64,000 nucleotides of DNA, taken from assembly GCF_009828775.2 (NCBI RefSeq), contig NZ_WTSY02000004.1, forward strand, positions 32,059 to 96,058, given 5' to 3'. How positions within the stretch are numbered: the stretch's first letter is position 1; every line of letters starts with the position of its first letter. The position numbers and the translations under genes are program-made. The notes below the pieces were generated by a model that had not been told where the DNA came from, made no database searches, and saw only the letters and a program-made list of their open reading frames with translations. This DNA is from Erysipelothrix aquatica. Its GTDB lineage: Bacteria > Bacillota_I > Bacilli_A > Erysipelotrichales > Erysipelotrichaceae. Of this stretch, positions 44,877-53,787 are shown piece after piece.

Positions 44877-46172
44877 CTACGCTACGACTGGTAATGCCCA
44901 AAGTCCGATAAGCAATAAAATATTCAAGAGAATACCGAAGATAATCGCCGCGACCGGTCCAACTGCAAGATCCACAATAGGTTTTTTGGATTGTTTGTTT
45001 AACAAGTAGAATCCGATAACGAATAAACTACCAATACCTGCAGCCATTTTATCGGCAGCAATAACCCCACCAACAAGCAATGCAACTTCAAGTACTCGAC
45101 TCATTGCAGTACGAATATGTTCACCCATTTCACGAACACCTGGGAATTTATCCATTGCTTTCGCAAAGATATTAATTAAGAATACTTCAAGAACCATAAC
45201 AGCTGCACCCACAACAAATGCAAGCAGTGGATTACCATGTAATGCAATACCCACTACGAAGACGAATGTTGCTCCAGCAGGACCGTAAACGCCTGTAACG
45301 ATTCCCGTTGTAAACACGAGTGGTACAAACCCAATTGCACGCGCAAAGGCTGCCATCGCTGCACTGGTCATTTGACCTTCAGACATTAATGCTAAAGATG
45401 TTGGGTCACCCGCAATGATAAGAAGACTTGTCCCTGCGGCAATAAGTCCACCCATGATTCCAAGAATCCACCAGTTTTTTTGGATGCGCGCAACTTGGCC
45501 TGAGAATACATTGGTTAAATCTTGATTTGAAGTACTGGAGTCTTGTTTGTTCTGTGTTGCGAAAACAACCATAAGAATTGTTCCAACAAGCATTGAGATT
45601 CCTTCAGCATTTAAAGCAACTTTAGCGCCACCAAGTGTGAAGATTCCAAATTTCTTAACGACGAACCACACAAGAACAGTAATAATTCCTGTAATCATTC
45701 CTTTTTTGAATCCATGTTGCATCGCAATTGCTACCGCTGGGAACACTGCGAACGCGACGGTAACAGGGGCACTTACGCTTCCAAGTGCTGTTAAGAAGTT
45801 AAATGGCATCGCTGCAAAAAGATCAACAACGAACTGTAATCCACCAAGGATTGCTGCGCCATAAATAGCACCTACAACACCCGACAGAATTAACCCTGTT
45901 AAATCATCTTTAAAGATCGTACCAATAATATCAGTTGCCAATAAGATTGAGTGTATGAGGATAATTGAAGCAGCAATTGACGTTGGAATTCCAAATCCGA
46001 CGACAAGTCCAAAACTAATTGCAAAACTGGTTGCTGCTAATTCTTTACGGCTAATTTTACCTTCAAAATATTGTGGCACAACGGGTCTAAATCCGTCGTT
46101 AAAGACTGCAATACCTTTATTGGCAAGAATTGATGCCAAAGCACCAATTGCCATGATAATAATATATTCCAT
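44877..46172 (-). CDS. yhfT: YhfT-like membrane transporter
   Basis: The 431-residue membrane protein has about eleven helices and follows the YhfT pattern: MEYIIIMAIGALASILANKGIAVFNDGFRPVVPQYFEGKISRKELAAT. Residues 20-35 (FNDGFRPVVPQYFEG) are conserved in the family. It is the transporter of the operon and probably imports or exports the pathway compound. AAGGAG precedes the start. Confidence 0.85.
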   Translation of the reverse strand: MEYIIIMAIGALASILANKGIAVFNDGFRPVVPQYFEGKISRKELAATSFAISFGLVVGFGIPTSIAASIILIHSILLATDIIGTIFKDDLTGLILSGVVGAIYGAAILGGLQFVVDLFAAMPFNFLTALGSVSAPVTVAFAVFPAVAIAMQHGFKKGMITGIITVLVWFVVKKFGIFTLGGAKVALNAEGISMLVGTILMVVFATQNKQDSSTSNQDLTNVFSGQVARIQKNWWILGIMGGLIAAGTSLLIIAGDPTSLALMSEGQMTSAAMAAFARAIGFVPLVFTTGIVTGVYGPAGATFVFVVGIALHGNPLLAFVVGAAVMVLEVFLINIFAKAMDKFPGVREMGEHIRTAMSRVLEVALLVGGVIAADKMAAGIGSLFVIGFYLLNKQSKKPIVDLAVGPVAAIIFGILLNILLLIGLWALPVVA

Positions 46173-46189
46173 AGTTCTTCTCCTTTAGG

Positions 46190-46549
46190 TTATTTGATGA
46201 ATTCTCGAATGAGAATTGGCACAACCACTTCAGCGTGTTGTGCAGTAAAACCAAATGCTTTTTTCCCTTTTTGTATTTCTTCAATCATGAATGACTCATC
46301 CTTGATTGATCCTGGCATGGATACTGTTGAACACAGATCTGAACCAAGTAATGCCATCGCCATAGCAAGAGCGCCACCGCCTCCAGTATTGCATGCACCT
46401 ATGTAATAGTCGTATTGACCACTCTTCATTGCCATAGCAGCATCAAGATCACTTTTTACTTCAATCGATACACTGTCTCCTCCTATCTTTTTTGCTAACT
46501 CCGCAATTGCTTGTTTGTCTATTTGTCCACCAACGACAATTTTAATCAT
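46190..46549 (-). CDS. yhfU: YhfU-like DUF2620 protein
   Basis: This 119-residue protein matches DUF2620: IKIVVGGQIDKQAIAELAKKIGGDSVSIEV, DYYIGACNTGGGGALAMAMALLG and a C-terminal FGFTAQHAEVVVPILIREF. It has the size of a small regulatory or PTS-like component with an unknown role. It lies 17 bases upstream of yhfT and is encoded with it in the same order as in E. coli. Confidence 0.85.
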   Translation of the reverse strand: MIKIVVGGQIDKQAIAELAKKIGGDSVSIEVKSDLDAAMAMKSGQYDYYIGACNTGGGGALAMAMALLGSDLCSTVSMPGSIKDESFMIEEIQKGKKAFGFTAQHAEVVVPILIREFIK

Positions 46550-46551
46550 GT

Positions 46552-46905
46552 TTAGTCCTCCTGTTGACTATTAAGTACATTGGTTAGATGTAACCAAATG
46601 TATTGCTTTTCTGATTCCGGGAACGGAATTTGTGAGTGTTCGAGAATCTTTTCGGTGACTTCAAGAACTGATGCGAAATGATCACTTTCTTTTATTTCAT
46701 TAAGAATGAAATCATCCATTGGTGCAACTACGTCATCATTTCGAATCCGTTGTGATGCCATCGCAAGATGTGTTAAGAAAACCTCAGTAGCAGTTTCATT
46801 CCAGTTATGTTCCAGTGCATACTCTTGAAATATCTTCATTGCGTACTCGTAAACCTCGGCATCAATGACATTATTTTCAAGCAAAATGTTCAATCTCGTT
46901 TCCAC
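46552..46905 (-). CDS. yhfY: YhfY-like PRD-domain protein
   Basis: The 117-residue protein is a single PTS-regulation-domain-like helical unit (compare MFLTHLAMASQRIRND). GTG at 46905 is spaced 4 bases after GGAGG and is preferred over an upstream TTG. It is the first gene of the operon, directly after the consensus promoter. PRD units normally receive phosphate from PTS proteins, so it may sense sugar status; no DNA-binding part is present. Confidence 0.75.
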   Translation of the reverse strand: METRLNILLENNVIDAEVYEYAMKIFQEYALEHNWNETATEVFLTHLAMASQRIRNDDVVAPMDDFILNEIKESDHFASVLEVTEKILEHSQIPFPESEKQYIWLHLTNVLNSQQED

Positions 46906-46949
46906 AAAACCTCCTATGTACAAAATATTGTATATTCAACTATAATTTC

Positions 46950-46998
46950 ATTATATTCAGTCAAAAATGCTTTGTCAATCGAAATGTAATCGTTTACT
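46950..46998 (-). promoter_or_regulatory. near-consensus promoter of the yhf operon with cre-like site
   Basis: On the minus strand -35 TTGACA (46973-46978) and -10 TATAAT (46950-46955) are exactly 17 bases apart. TGTAATCGTTTACT at 46985-46998, just upstream of the -35, agrees with the catabolite-control box TGWAANCGNTWWCA at 13 of 14 positions. A second looser GCGCT box lies near 47010. Confidence 0.75.
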
Positions 46999-47056
46999 TT
47001 AATTATTTAAGCGCTATCATTATTCATTTTGCTTCTTTTTGTTCCGAATCACATAA

Positions 47057-47083
47057 AAAAAGAAACAGCGGGAATCACTGTTT
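47057..47083 (-). terminator. intrinsic terminator of the PASTA operon
   Basis: The minus-strand stem GAAACAG / CTGTTTC and following TTTTTTT tract end the transcript after the PASTA gene. Confidence 0.8.
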
Positions 47084-47101
47084 CTCCTTCAAATCATCAA
47101 T

Positions 47102-48529
47102 TTAATTACAACTTCCATTGCTTACAGTCACAGATACATGATCTTCCATCGCCACATACTGACTGTACTTGCTTGCACCAACTACCGTACCTTTCGCTTC
47201 GCATCCAGCAGGCGACACATATGAGACAGAGTAACTAATATTTGCGCCGCGATCTCTAAATGCATAGAAATAAGCAGCAAGATCATTCTCTTTCATGCCA
47301 ACAAGGTCCCCTACATAAGGTTTTCCAATTGAATAATAAACTTTGACTGATGCGTCTTGCGTTCCGGCGATATTTGTTCCAGCAGGAATGCTTTGCTCTA
47401 AGAAGGTTCCATAAGCATATCCACTGTACCATTCCTTCAACATTGCATTGACTCCCGTTGGAGGGTTTTCCTTAAACTCGCCCATAGAAATCTGGGAAAA
47501 GTCCGGAACATAAATTGCCTTACCTTTTGAAACAACAAACGTTAACACATCATCTTTACCCACTTGAGTATCAGGAGCTGTTCCCTGGGAAATAATCATG
47601 CCAACTTCCAGTTTGTCATCATAGCCTTCTTCGTAAACAAACTCCGAAATAAACTTCTTATCTTTATACCACGCTTCGACATCCGTTTTTGTTTTTCCTT
47701 TAAAGTCAGGAACTTTGATATCTTTGGTGTATACTTCTGCACCTTTTGACACAAAAATCGTTACGGTATCTTTACGTTTCAAAGTCTCAGGGGTAACGTC
47801 TTTATCACGAATTTCTTGACGGATAAACTTTCCTTTTGCAACATTAGTACTGTATTCTTGGACAACTTTAATGTTCTCCATTTTGTTTTCTTTAACCCAT
47901 GTGTTGATTTCCGATTCATTCATTGCAGTCAGATCAGGAAGTGGTACAACTTGTTGCGGGTCTGCACCCTTGCTCACAACAAGTTCTTGTGTGCTCCCTT
48001 TCTTAACACGTTTGCCTTCAGAAGTTACTTGTTTCATTATTATTCCAGTATCATCTACAAGCGAATATTCTTCAGTAATTGCTGCTTTAATACTATTCTC
48101 TTTAGCCCATTGTTGGAATTCTGTAACTGGTTTCCCCGCAAAATTAGGATACTTCACCGTGGTCATAAAATAGAAGAGTATAAAGCCGAGGATTAAAGCC
48201 GTCGTAACGCCTGCACCAATCATCATGTATTGTTTTCGTTTTCGTGCCTTGTAGGTATCATCAATTTCGACTTCTTCATCGCCCTTCGAGTCACTCGCAT
48301 CCTCACGTTTATAGTCATCCAACGATTTGCGCGTGGTTTCTGTTTCGAGAGCTGGTTTTGCAATCTCAATTTCGGTAGTATCTTCGTATTTTTGTTCCAT
48401 TTCTGAGTCTATAGGTGTTGAATTTAAAGTGTTGTCATCGAGCTTTTCATCATTGGTGTGTGTTTCTTTTTCTTGATTCGTCGTTTTTTCATAATTCTCT
48501 TGACTAAACTTTTTGAGGAAGTCACTCAT
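47102..48529 (-). CDS. PASTA-domain membrane protein
   Basis: This 475-residue protein has an acidic cytoplasmic N-terminus (residues 1-105), one membrane helix (about 105-126) and an extracellular region with at least three degenerate PASTA-like units, recognisable by VPDF/PNF openings and repeated VVSKG endings (TQELVVSKGADP, TVTIFVSKGAEV, LTFVVSKGKAI). There is no kinase domain. Two Cys lie near the C-terminus (GCEAKG and SCN). It is encoded last in an operon with a MacB-type ABC transporter and overlaps the ATPase gene by 8 bases. It may sense or bind cell-wall fragments. Confidence 0.85.
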   Translation of the reverse strand: MSDFLKKFSQENYEKTTNQEKETHTNDEKLDDNTLNSTPIDSEMEQKYEDTTEIEIAKPALETETTRKSLDDYKREDASDSKGDEEVEIDDTYKARKRKQYMMIGAGVTTALILGFILFYFMTTVKYPNFAGKPVTEFQQWAKENSIKAAITEEYSLVDDTGIIMKQVTSEGKRVKKGSTQELVVSKGADPQQVVPLPDLTAMNESEINTWVKENKMENIKVVQEYSTNVAKGKFIRQEIRDKDVTPETLKRKDTVTIFVSKGAEVYTKDIKVPDFKGKTKTDVEAWYKDKKFISEFVYEEGYDDKLEVGMIISQGTAPDTQVGKDDVLTFVVSKGKAIYVPDFSQISMGEFKENPPTGVNAMLKEWYSGYAYGTFLEQSIPAGTNIAGTQDASVKVYYSIGKPYVGDLVGMKENDLAAYFYAFRDRGANISYSVSYVSPAGCEAKGTVVGASKYSQYVAMEDHVSVTVSNGSCN

Positions 48530-49211
48530 CACTGCCTACTTGAATCGGACGCATCGTTCCTTTTCGAAGGTAAAATCCTTCATCTGCTTGCGATGCAACC
48601 TCGTTTGAGTGTGTAACGACAACAACACACTTATTATGTTCATGCGCTAATGATTTGAAGATATTTATAATTTCCATTTCCATTTCTTCATCTAGGTTAC
48701 CGGTTGGCTCATCCGCAAGGATAAGATCAACATTGGTTGCTAGTGATCGAGCAATCGCTACCCGCTGTTGCTCCCCACCTGACAGTTTCGTAACTAAACG
48801 ATCCGCCTTCGATTTTGTAATACCAATATAATCCAGCAGATTGTAAGCGACCATACTTTCACCATCTGGCAGTTCATTATCCGTAATCCCCATTGCCAGT
48901 AAAATATTTTCATGAGCGGTGAGATGGGGTATCAAGTTGTAACTTTGGAATATAATACCGACATTGTTACGGCGATAAGACTCATAGCCGATCGTCTTGA
49001 GGTCGTCCCCTTCATACAAAATTCGCCCGCCAGCCGGTTCTTCCATCGCACTAATTAGCGACAACAGTGTTGTTTTTCCTGAACCCGATTGGCCTAGGAT
49101 TGCATAAAATTTTCCTTTTTCAAAACGGACATCCACATCCCGAAGAATATAGCGACGCTGATCTCCGTCTTGATAATAAAACTCTACTTTATCAACTTCG
49201 ATTAATGACAT
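48522..49211 (-). CDS. MacB/LolD-type ABC transporter ATP-binding protein
   Basis: The 229-residue ATPase has Walker [11 protein letters not shown]-loop IFQSYNLIP, signature [16 protein letters not shown], Walker [13 protein letters not shown] and H-loop VTHSNEVA. The DEPTGNLD motif and size place it in the MacB/LolD branch, which partners permeases with large extracellular domains. It follows the permease by 12 bases. Confidence 0.92.
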   Translation of the reverse strand: MSLIEVDKVEFYYQDGDQRRYILRDVDVRFEKGKFYAILGQSGSGKTTLLSLISAMEEPAGGRILYEGDDLKTIGYESYRRNNVGIIFQSYNLIPHLTAHENILLAMGITDNELPDGESMVAYNLLDYIGITKSKADRLVTKLSGGEQQRVAIARSLATNVDLILADEPTGNLDEEMEMEIINIFKSLAHEHNKCVVVVTHSNEVASQADEGFYLRKGTMRPIQVGSDE

Positions 49212-49223
49212 AATTTACCCTCC

Positions 49224-50693
49224 CTACATCATGATTTTCTTTGGATTAAGTCTTGTAATATATACCGTCGGTACGATGGTACTTGCTGCTGTTACAGATA
49301 ATCCAATAAGATAGAAAAGACCAACATATTCTGGTGTTAACTCAACTTTATAAGCTTCCAGCACATCGCCTTCGTTGAGGTCCGATGCGAATTCGTTGTA
49401 CATCGGCATCCCAAACATCGGATCATCCGATGGTTTCATAAGATTGGATGATAGCCCTTTTGCCAAGTAATTTCCTGTGACCAGTGACAAGGTCAGCCCC
49501 ACAAATGCAACCATCATCACTTCCATGACAATCTGACCCACAACACGTCCACGCCGATCACCAAGCGATAAGTAAACCCCAAGTTCATGTTTTCGATCTC
49601 TTAAGAAAAGGACAATCACTAAACTTAGAATGAGAATCGTTGCACTGACTGCCACAATTAACGTAATCTGCGCCATCGAATCCATAGCTTTTACTGGGCC
49701 TGCGATGGAATCATACGCATCACTTGATGTATTGACTTTATAGAATTTTGGTAAGGTTGGATCAACTGCTGCTCTGAAGGATTCTACATCTTTAGGATCG
49801 TTTAAGGCAAAAACAGGCGATACATATTGCATAATAAACTCTTCCGTCGTTAGTGTTTGATTTTCAAACATTTCTGGATATTGTTTTTGGAATCCCTCTA
49901 ATGCATACGCTGCTTCTTCATAAGCGACTTTGTTCGGCGTAAGTAGTAAGTTATCATACTGACCTTGGAAGAATTGCGCATTGATATCGTTCTCTTTTTT
50001 TTCTTTAATGGTTTCTGATGTGAAGGTTCCAATAATTTCAAAGGTCACATCACGTTTTTCAACATCTGTCATTTCACCATTTTCACTACTTCCAGTAATA
50101 ATGTTGCTGAGTGTTAACATGTCCCCAACAGATAGATTGTTTTCTTTCATAAACGGCTCTGATGCCATAACCACTAATTTTCCAGCCTTGACTTCATCTG
50201 CATTAAAAACACGACCATTGGTAAGGCTGATTTTTCCTTCTGTTATCAACGTAACATTCGGATTGTTGATGCCTCGAAGTTCAAACATAGAACGTTGTTG
50301 TCCTTCCGTTGGACTTTGACGAAGCACTCCTGGATTATTCGACTCAACATTTTTTATCGTATCCGACTGAAGTGTTGCCATGATTGAATAGTCGTAGTAT
50401 TTAACGCTATCTGTGGCTCCAATCGTCTCAATGTCTTTAACACTGAGTCCTTTAATTGAGAAATCAAAATCAGGGTTTGTTTCCATCTCTTTCATGATGG
50501 CATCATTATCAAGCGCAATTGTGGCGATTGACCCTAACTGATACTTAATCGTTTTTTCAACATTCTTTGAAGCTTGTTGAATCGAGAATGCACCGGCAAT
50601 GACATTTCCCAATACAAAAATAAGGACTAAAAGAATTAATGATTTGCCCTTACGACGAATGACACTAAGCCATGCTCTTTTAAAATGATTCAT
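49224..50693 (-). CDS. FtsX/MacB-type ABC permease
   Basis: The 489-residue protein has an N-terminal membrane helix, a large extracellular domain (about residues 45-330) and three C-terminal helices, the MacB/FtsX topology. The cytoplasmic segment RDRKHELGVYLSLGDRRGRVVGQ is the conserved loop between the last helices. Such systems act in mechanical signalling, export of peptides or cell-wall stress response. Being encoded with a PASTA protein suggests a wall-linked function, which is inference. Confidence 0.88.
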   Translation of the reverse strand: MNHFKRAWLSVIRRKGKSLILLVLIFVLGNVIAGAFSIQQASKNVEKTIKYQLGSIATIALDNDAIMKEMETNPDFDFSIKGLSVKDIETIGATDSVKYYDYSIMATLQSDTIKNVESNNPGVLRQSPTEGQQRSMFELRGINNPNVTLITEGKISLTNGRVFNADEVKAGKLVVMASEPFMKENNLSVGDMLTLSNIITGSSENGEMTDVEKRDVTFEIIGTFTSETIKEKKENDINAQFFQGQYDNLLLTPNKVAYEEAAYALEGFQKQYPEMFENQTLTTEEFIMQYVSPVFALNDPKDVESFRAAVDPTLPKFYKVNTSSDAYDSIAGPVKAMDSMAQITLIVAVSATILILSLVIVLFLRDRKHELGVYLSLGDRRGRVVGQIVMEVMMVAFVGLTLSLVTGNYLAKGLSSNLMKPSDDPMFGMPMYNEFASDLNEGDVLEAYKVELTPEYVGLFYLIGLSVTAASTIVPTVYITRLNPKKIMM

Positions 50694-50818
50694 TGTATCT
50701 CTCCTTAATCGTAATTATCTACAGGAAAGTCATCATCCAATATAATATGTCAGCGTTATATTGCTGCTGAACCCGTTATGAATTATGCCCACCCATACAT
50801 TCATACATATGTACCGTT

Positions 50819-50827
50819 ATTATAGCA
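50819..50827 (-). promoter_or_regulatory. extended -10 promoter of the MacB-type operon
   Basis: TGCTATAAT on the minus strand (50819-50827) is an extended -10 element about 125 bases before the permease start. A CATACAT direct repeat and a TACATATGTA palindrome (about 50792-50812) lie just downstream and could be an operator. Confidence 0.5.
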
Positions 50828-50908
50828 TTGAACGTCTTATGCAGAAAACATAATTCACATCTTGAGGCGAGAATTGTATGAAGTTATTGTGTATAAAACG
50901 ATGAAATA

Positions 50909-50937
50909 TTAAAAAAAGCACCTTGGGTGCTTTAACG
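50909..50937 (-). terminator. intrinsic terminator of the TrmB/ABC operon
   Basis: The minus-strand stem AAAGCACC-CAA-GGTGCTTT followed by TTTT overlaps the stop of the TrmB-like gene. Confidence 0.85.
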
Positions 50938-51708
50938 ATTTTTTTGAAGATATTGGGTCACAAGTTCCTGAAGTCCATCAGGGGAATCGGATTCTAAGAC
51001 ATCACGATGTTTATGCATCAATTGTGTCATGATAACATCATGATCAAAGGCAGATTGAACCAATTGGACAATGGCCGGATGATGCGTTTCGATTGCACTC
51101 GCTTGAAGCCGATGGTCCAAACTTCCCACGACAACTTTTTGACCATCACAAAGAATCGAAAAATTACTATGCTCTCCTTCTTTACGGGTGTCTTCATCCA
51201 CAATTAGATTATTAAGTGTGGTCGAAACTGGTTCAAATGTAGATAAATAAACGGTGACACCTCGATCTTGGGCTTCTTCTAGAAGTGGCAAAATCATTGC
51301 AAGATCTTCCGGCCACAAATCCGCAATAATTTGAGATTGTGCTTTTGATATATTCGTTTTGATTACTGCCATTACAGCGTCAGTCCCTTGCGAGCTGTAA
51401 AATCCAAAATTTACCTTTTGTTTCTTTTGAAGTTCGCGTTTTAAAATACTTGCGGAATGCTTAAATTCTTGTTTCAAGCGATCTAAGACATCTTCGATTG
51501 GAACGACACTATAGGTGGTACTTTTGCCTTCTTGGACACGGCAAATCCCTTTATGAGTCAATGCACTCAATGATGCATAAACATTCGATCGAGAGACACC
51601 AATGTGCTTTGAAACTTCATATCCTGTTTGGTTAGGATTATCATTTAAGAAAAGATAACATTTCGATTCAATCTCTGTCAGTCCCAGAGCCATAAGTTCT
51701 TTTATCAT
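50932..51708 (-). CDS. TrmB-like transcriptional regulator
   Basis: This 258-residue protein has a winged helix-turn-helix at the N-terminus (LMALGLTEIESKCYLFLNDNPNQTGYEVSKHIGVSRSNVYASLSALTHKG) followed by a coiled linker and a sugar-binding-type C-terminal domain with SSQGTDAVMAVI and GVTVYLSTFEP. It matches TrmB/TrmBL-like regulators. It is 3 bases downstream of the ABC exporter gene and is probably the repressor acting on the CTAGTAGT/ACTACTAG site in front of that operon. Confidence 0.85.
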   Translation of the reverse strand: MIKELMALGLTEIESKCYLFLNDNPNQTGYEVSKHIGVSRSNVYASLSALTHKGICRVQEGKSTTYSVVPIEDVLDRLKQEFKHSASILKRELQKKQKVNFGFYSSQGTDAVMAVIKTNISKAQSQIIADLWPEDLAMILPLLEEAQDRGVTVYLSTFEPVSTTLNNLIVDEDTRKEGEHSNFSILCDGQKVVVGSLDHRLQASAIETHHPAIVQLVQSAFDHDVIMTQLMHKHRDVLESDSPDGLQELVTQYLQKNR

Positions 51709-51711
51709 TAC

Positions 51712-53460
51712 TTACTCCTTATCCCTAAATTGAGATTCATAAATTTGTGCATAACGTGCTGATTTGTTGATAAGTTCATCATGCGTTCCTTCTTCGATAA
51801 TTATACCACCTTCAAGCACAAGAATCTTATCCGCGTTACGGATTGTGCTCAATCGATGTGCTATGACTAAACTTGTTTTGTTCACAAGAAGTTCGTCTAG
51901 GGATGCTTGAATATACCGTTCTGACTCGTTATCAAGGGATGCTGTTGCTTCATCCAAAATCAGAATGGGAGCTTGTTTCAAGAAAGCACGAGCAAGCGCA
52001 ATCCGTTGCTTCTGTCCACCCGATAATTTAAGACCGCGTTCACCAACTTGTGTATCGAATCCATCCGGAAGCAATTTAATAAATGATAGAATGTTGGCCG
52101 AACGCGCTGCACTCACAACATCTCGCATGGATGCACTGTAAGCTCCATAGGTAATATTTTCATAAATGCTTCCATCCATGATATCCACATCCTGAGTAAC
52201 AATTGCGATATTTTGGCGTAATGAGGCAATTTCGTAATTTCGAATATCCTCATCATTAATCAGAATTTCTCCAGATACGATGTCATAATGACGCATTAAG
52301 AGTTTCGTAAGTGTCGTCTTGCCGTTTCCCGACGCACCCACAAGGGCAGTCATCTTACCATGTGGTATCGTCACATTTAAGCCATTGAGAACCGGCTCAC
52401 CATCGCAATAATGAAATACTACATTGTTAAATTGAATCTCATTACGACGCACCATTGGTAATGCCATATAATTGTTCACAATCTTAGGTTGGACTTCAAA
52501 CAAACGTTGGATACGATCAAAAGAAACGCGCGCTTGTTGAACACGATTCACAATCGAGCTGAACGAACGCATAGGCCGTTGTAGCAAGACAAGGTAAGAC
52601 ATATAGGATACCACAACACCAAGTGTCATCGTTCCATTCATGACTTTGGGTGCACCATAGGCTAAAACTAAGATTGTACCGATAACATCCACCATTGAAA
52701 GGGTAGGACCGTAAGCCGATTGGAGCGTTGCCGCAACACCAATATGGTAATCGTAATCCGCAGTCAATGCCTCAAATTTTTGAACCTCCCCCTGTTCATT
52801 CGCATAATTCTTTATAAGACCAATAGAAGTCAAACTAACATGTAAATGCTGATTGATCTGCGATGACGCATGGCGCACAGCTCGATATGCTACTTTAAGA
52901 CGCTGCTTAAAGAAACGGTTAATAAAATATAGAAGTGGGAATGTTACAGAAATACAAAGGGCAAGCAACCAATCCTGAATAAAGAGATAGGTTAGGACCC
53001 ATATAAAAGTGACAATGCTACCAACTAATCCAAAAGAATTGTTGGAAAATAATTCTTGCACATTCGTCACATCTGCTGAAATATGTTCCATGATATCTCC
53101 TGTTTTAATCGTCTCGAAGAAGCCATAGTCCTGTTTCATAATATGTGCATACAATTCATTTCTTAAATCAGTGATAGCACGCTGACTTACAGTTGCAATT
53201 GCATTGTTTGAGATATAATTAATAAGCGCAAGTCCCGCCGTTAATGCGAAAAGAACGCCAAGTTGAACCCACAATTCATTAGCTGTGCCATTGGGAATGA
53301 TATCATCGATAACGGAACGTGTTACTTGTGGAATAAGAAATTGAAGATACGACATCACCAATAATGCAACCACAATTATCATCACGGTAATCTTTTGATC
53401 GCCTAAGCGATCGATCACAAATTGGGCCATACTTGTTTTATGTTTAGGTTTATTTTTCAT
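51712..53460 (-). CDS. ABC exporter, multidrug type (homodimeric half-transporter)
   Basis: The 582-residue half-transporter has six membrane helices (residues 20-310) and an ATPase domain with Walker A GASGNGKTT, Q-loop VTQDVDIMDG, signature LKLSGGQKQRIALARA, complete Walker B LILDEATASLD and H-loop IAHRLST. It could act as a homodimer. GGGGG lies 6 bases before the ATG at 53460; an upstream TTG at 53466 is less likely. The operon's dyad operator suggests ligand-inducible export. Confidence 0.92.
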   Translation of the reverse strand: MKNKPKHKTSMAQFVIDRLGDQKITVMIIVVALLVMSYLQFLIPQVTRSVIDDIIPNGTANELWVQLGVLFALTAGLALINYISNNAIATVSQRAITDLRNELYAHIMKQDYGFFETIKTGDIMEHISADVTNVQELFSNNSFGLVGSIVTFIWVLTYLFIQDWLLALCISVTFPLLYFINRFFKQRLKVAYRAVRHASSQINQHLHVSLTSIGLIKNYANEQGEVQKFEALTADYDYHIGVAATLQSAYGPTLSMVDVIGTILVLAYGAPKVMNGTMTLGVVVSYMSYLVLLQRPMRSFSSIVNRVQQARVSFDRIQRLFEVQPKIVNNYMALPMVRRNEIQFNNVVFHYCDGEPVLNGLNVTIPHGKMTALVGASGNGKTTLTKLLMRHYDIVSGEILINDEDIRNYEIASLRQNIAIVTQDVDIMDGSIYENITYGAYSASMRDVVSAARSANILSFIKLLPDGFDTQVGERGLKLSGGQKQRIALARAFLKQAPILILDEATASLDNESERYIQASLDELLVNKTSLVIAHRLSTIRNADKILVLEGGIIIEEGTHDELINKSARYAQIYESQFRDKE

Positions 53461-53470
53461 ACACAACCCC

Positions 53471-53522
53471 CTAGTAGTACTTATTGCAACTACTAGTATA
53501 GACCTATCTCTAAAATTGTCAA
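53471..53522 (-). promoter_or_regulatory. promoter of the ABC exporter operon with dyad operator
   Basis: On the minus strand -35 TTGACA (53517-53522) and -10 TATACT (53495-53500) are 16 bases apart. Perfect 8-bp arms CTAGTAGT (53471-53478) and ACTACTAG (53489-53496) flank a 10-base centre and touch the -10 and start point, a good repressor site for the TrmB-like protein. Confidence 0.75.
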
Positions 53523-53738
53523 TCTTTGTGCTAAATGTTTCATTATCTATGCTTAATGATTTTCATTTTTAGGGAAGAAATTACTCGATTTTTGTCTGGT
53601 TAAGCATCCTACATTTGAATGGACTCTTTTATAAAAAATAAGCTCACTAATCAACAAAATTCCAAATGAAATTATATTTCTGTTTTTTATATATTTTTGA
53701 GAAATTATTTTGTCGTTAAACCCACTCATACCGCGGAT
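53523..53738. other. intergenic region between divergent surface/export genes
   Basis: These roughly 215 bases are AT-rich. A possible 63-codon minus-strand frame (53553-53744) lacks a ribosome site and looks spurious. Beyond it, toward the + strand gene, lie the palindrome, promoter and attenuator described separately. Confidence 0.4.
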
Positions 53739-53756
53739 ATCCACTAATTAGTGGAT
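53739..53756. promoter_or_regulatory. 18-bp perfect palindrome upstream of the surface protein promoter
   Basis: ATCCACTAATTAGTGGAT reads the same on both strands and lies 32 bases upstream of the -35 of the wall-anchored beta-lactamase-fold gene, a usual place for an activator or repressor site. Confidence 0.55.
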
Positions 53757-53787
53757 TGTATGCACTTTCATAAATTTCTGTTTTTGA

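Noticed and set aside
46190..46923. Possible PTS operon because of the PRD-type gene
   Set aside because: No PTS permease components are present, and the gene order matches yhf instead.
53553..53744. 63-codon minus-strand frame between the ABC exporter and surface protein genes
   Set aside because: It has no ribosome site, an unusual composition and overlaps the 18-bp palindrome and upstream regulatory zone.
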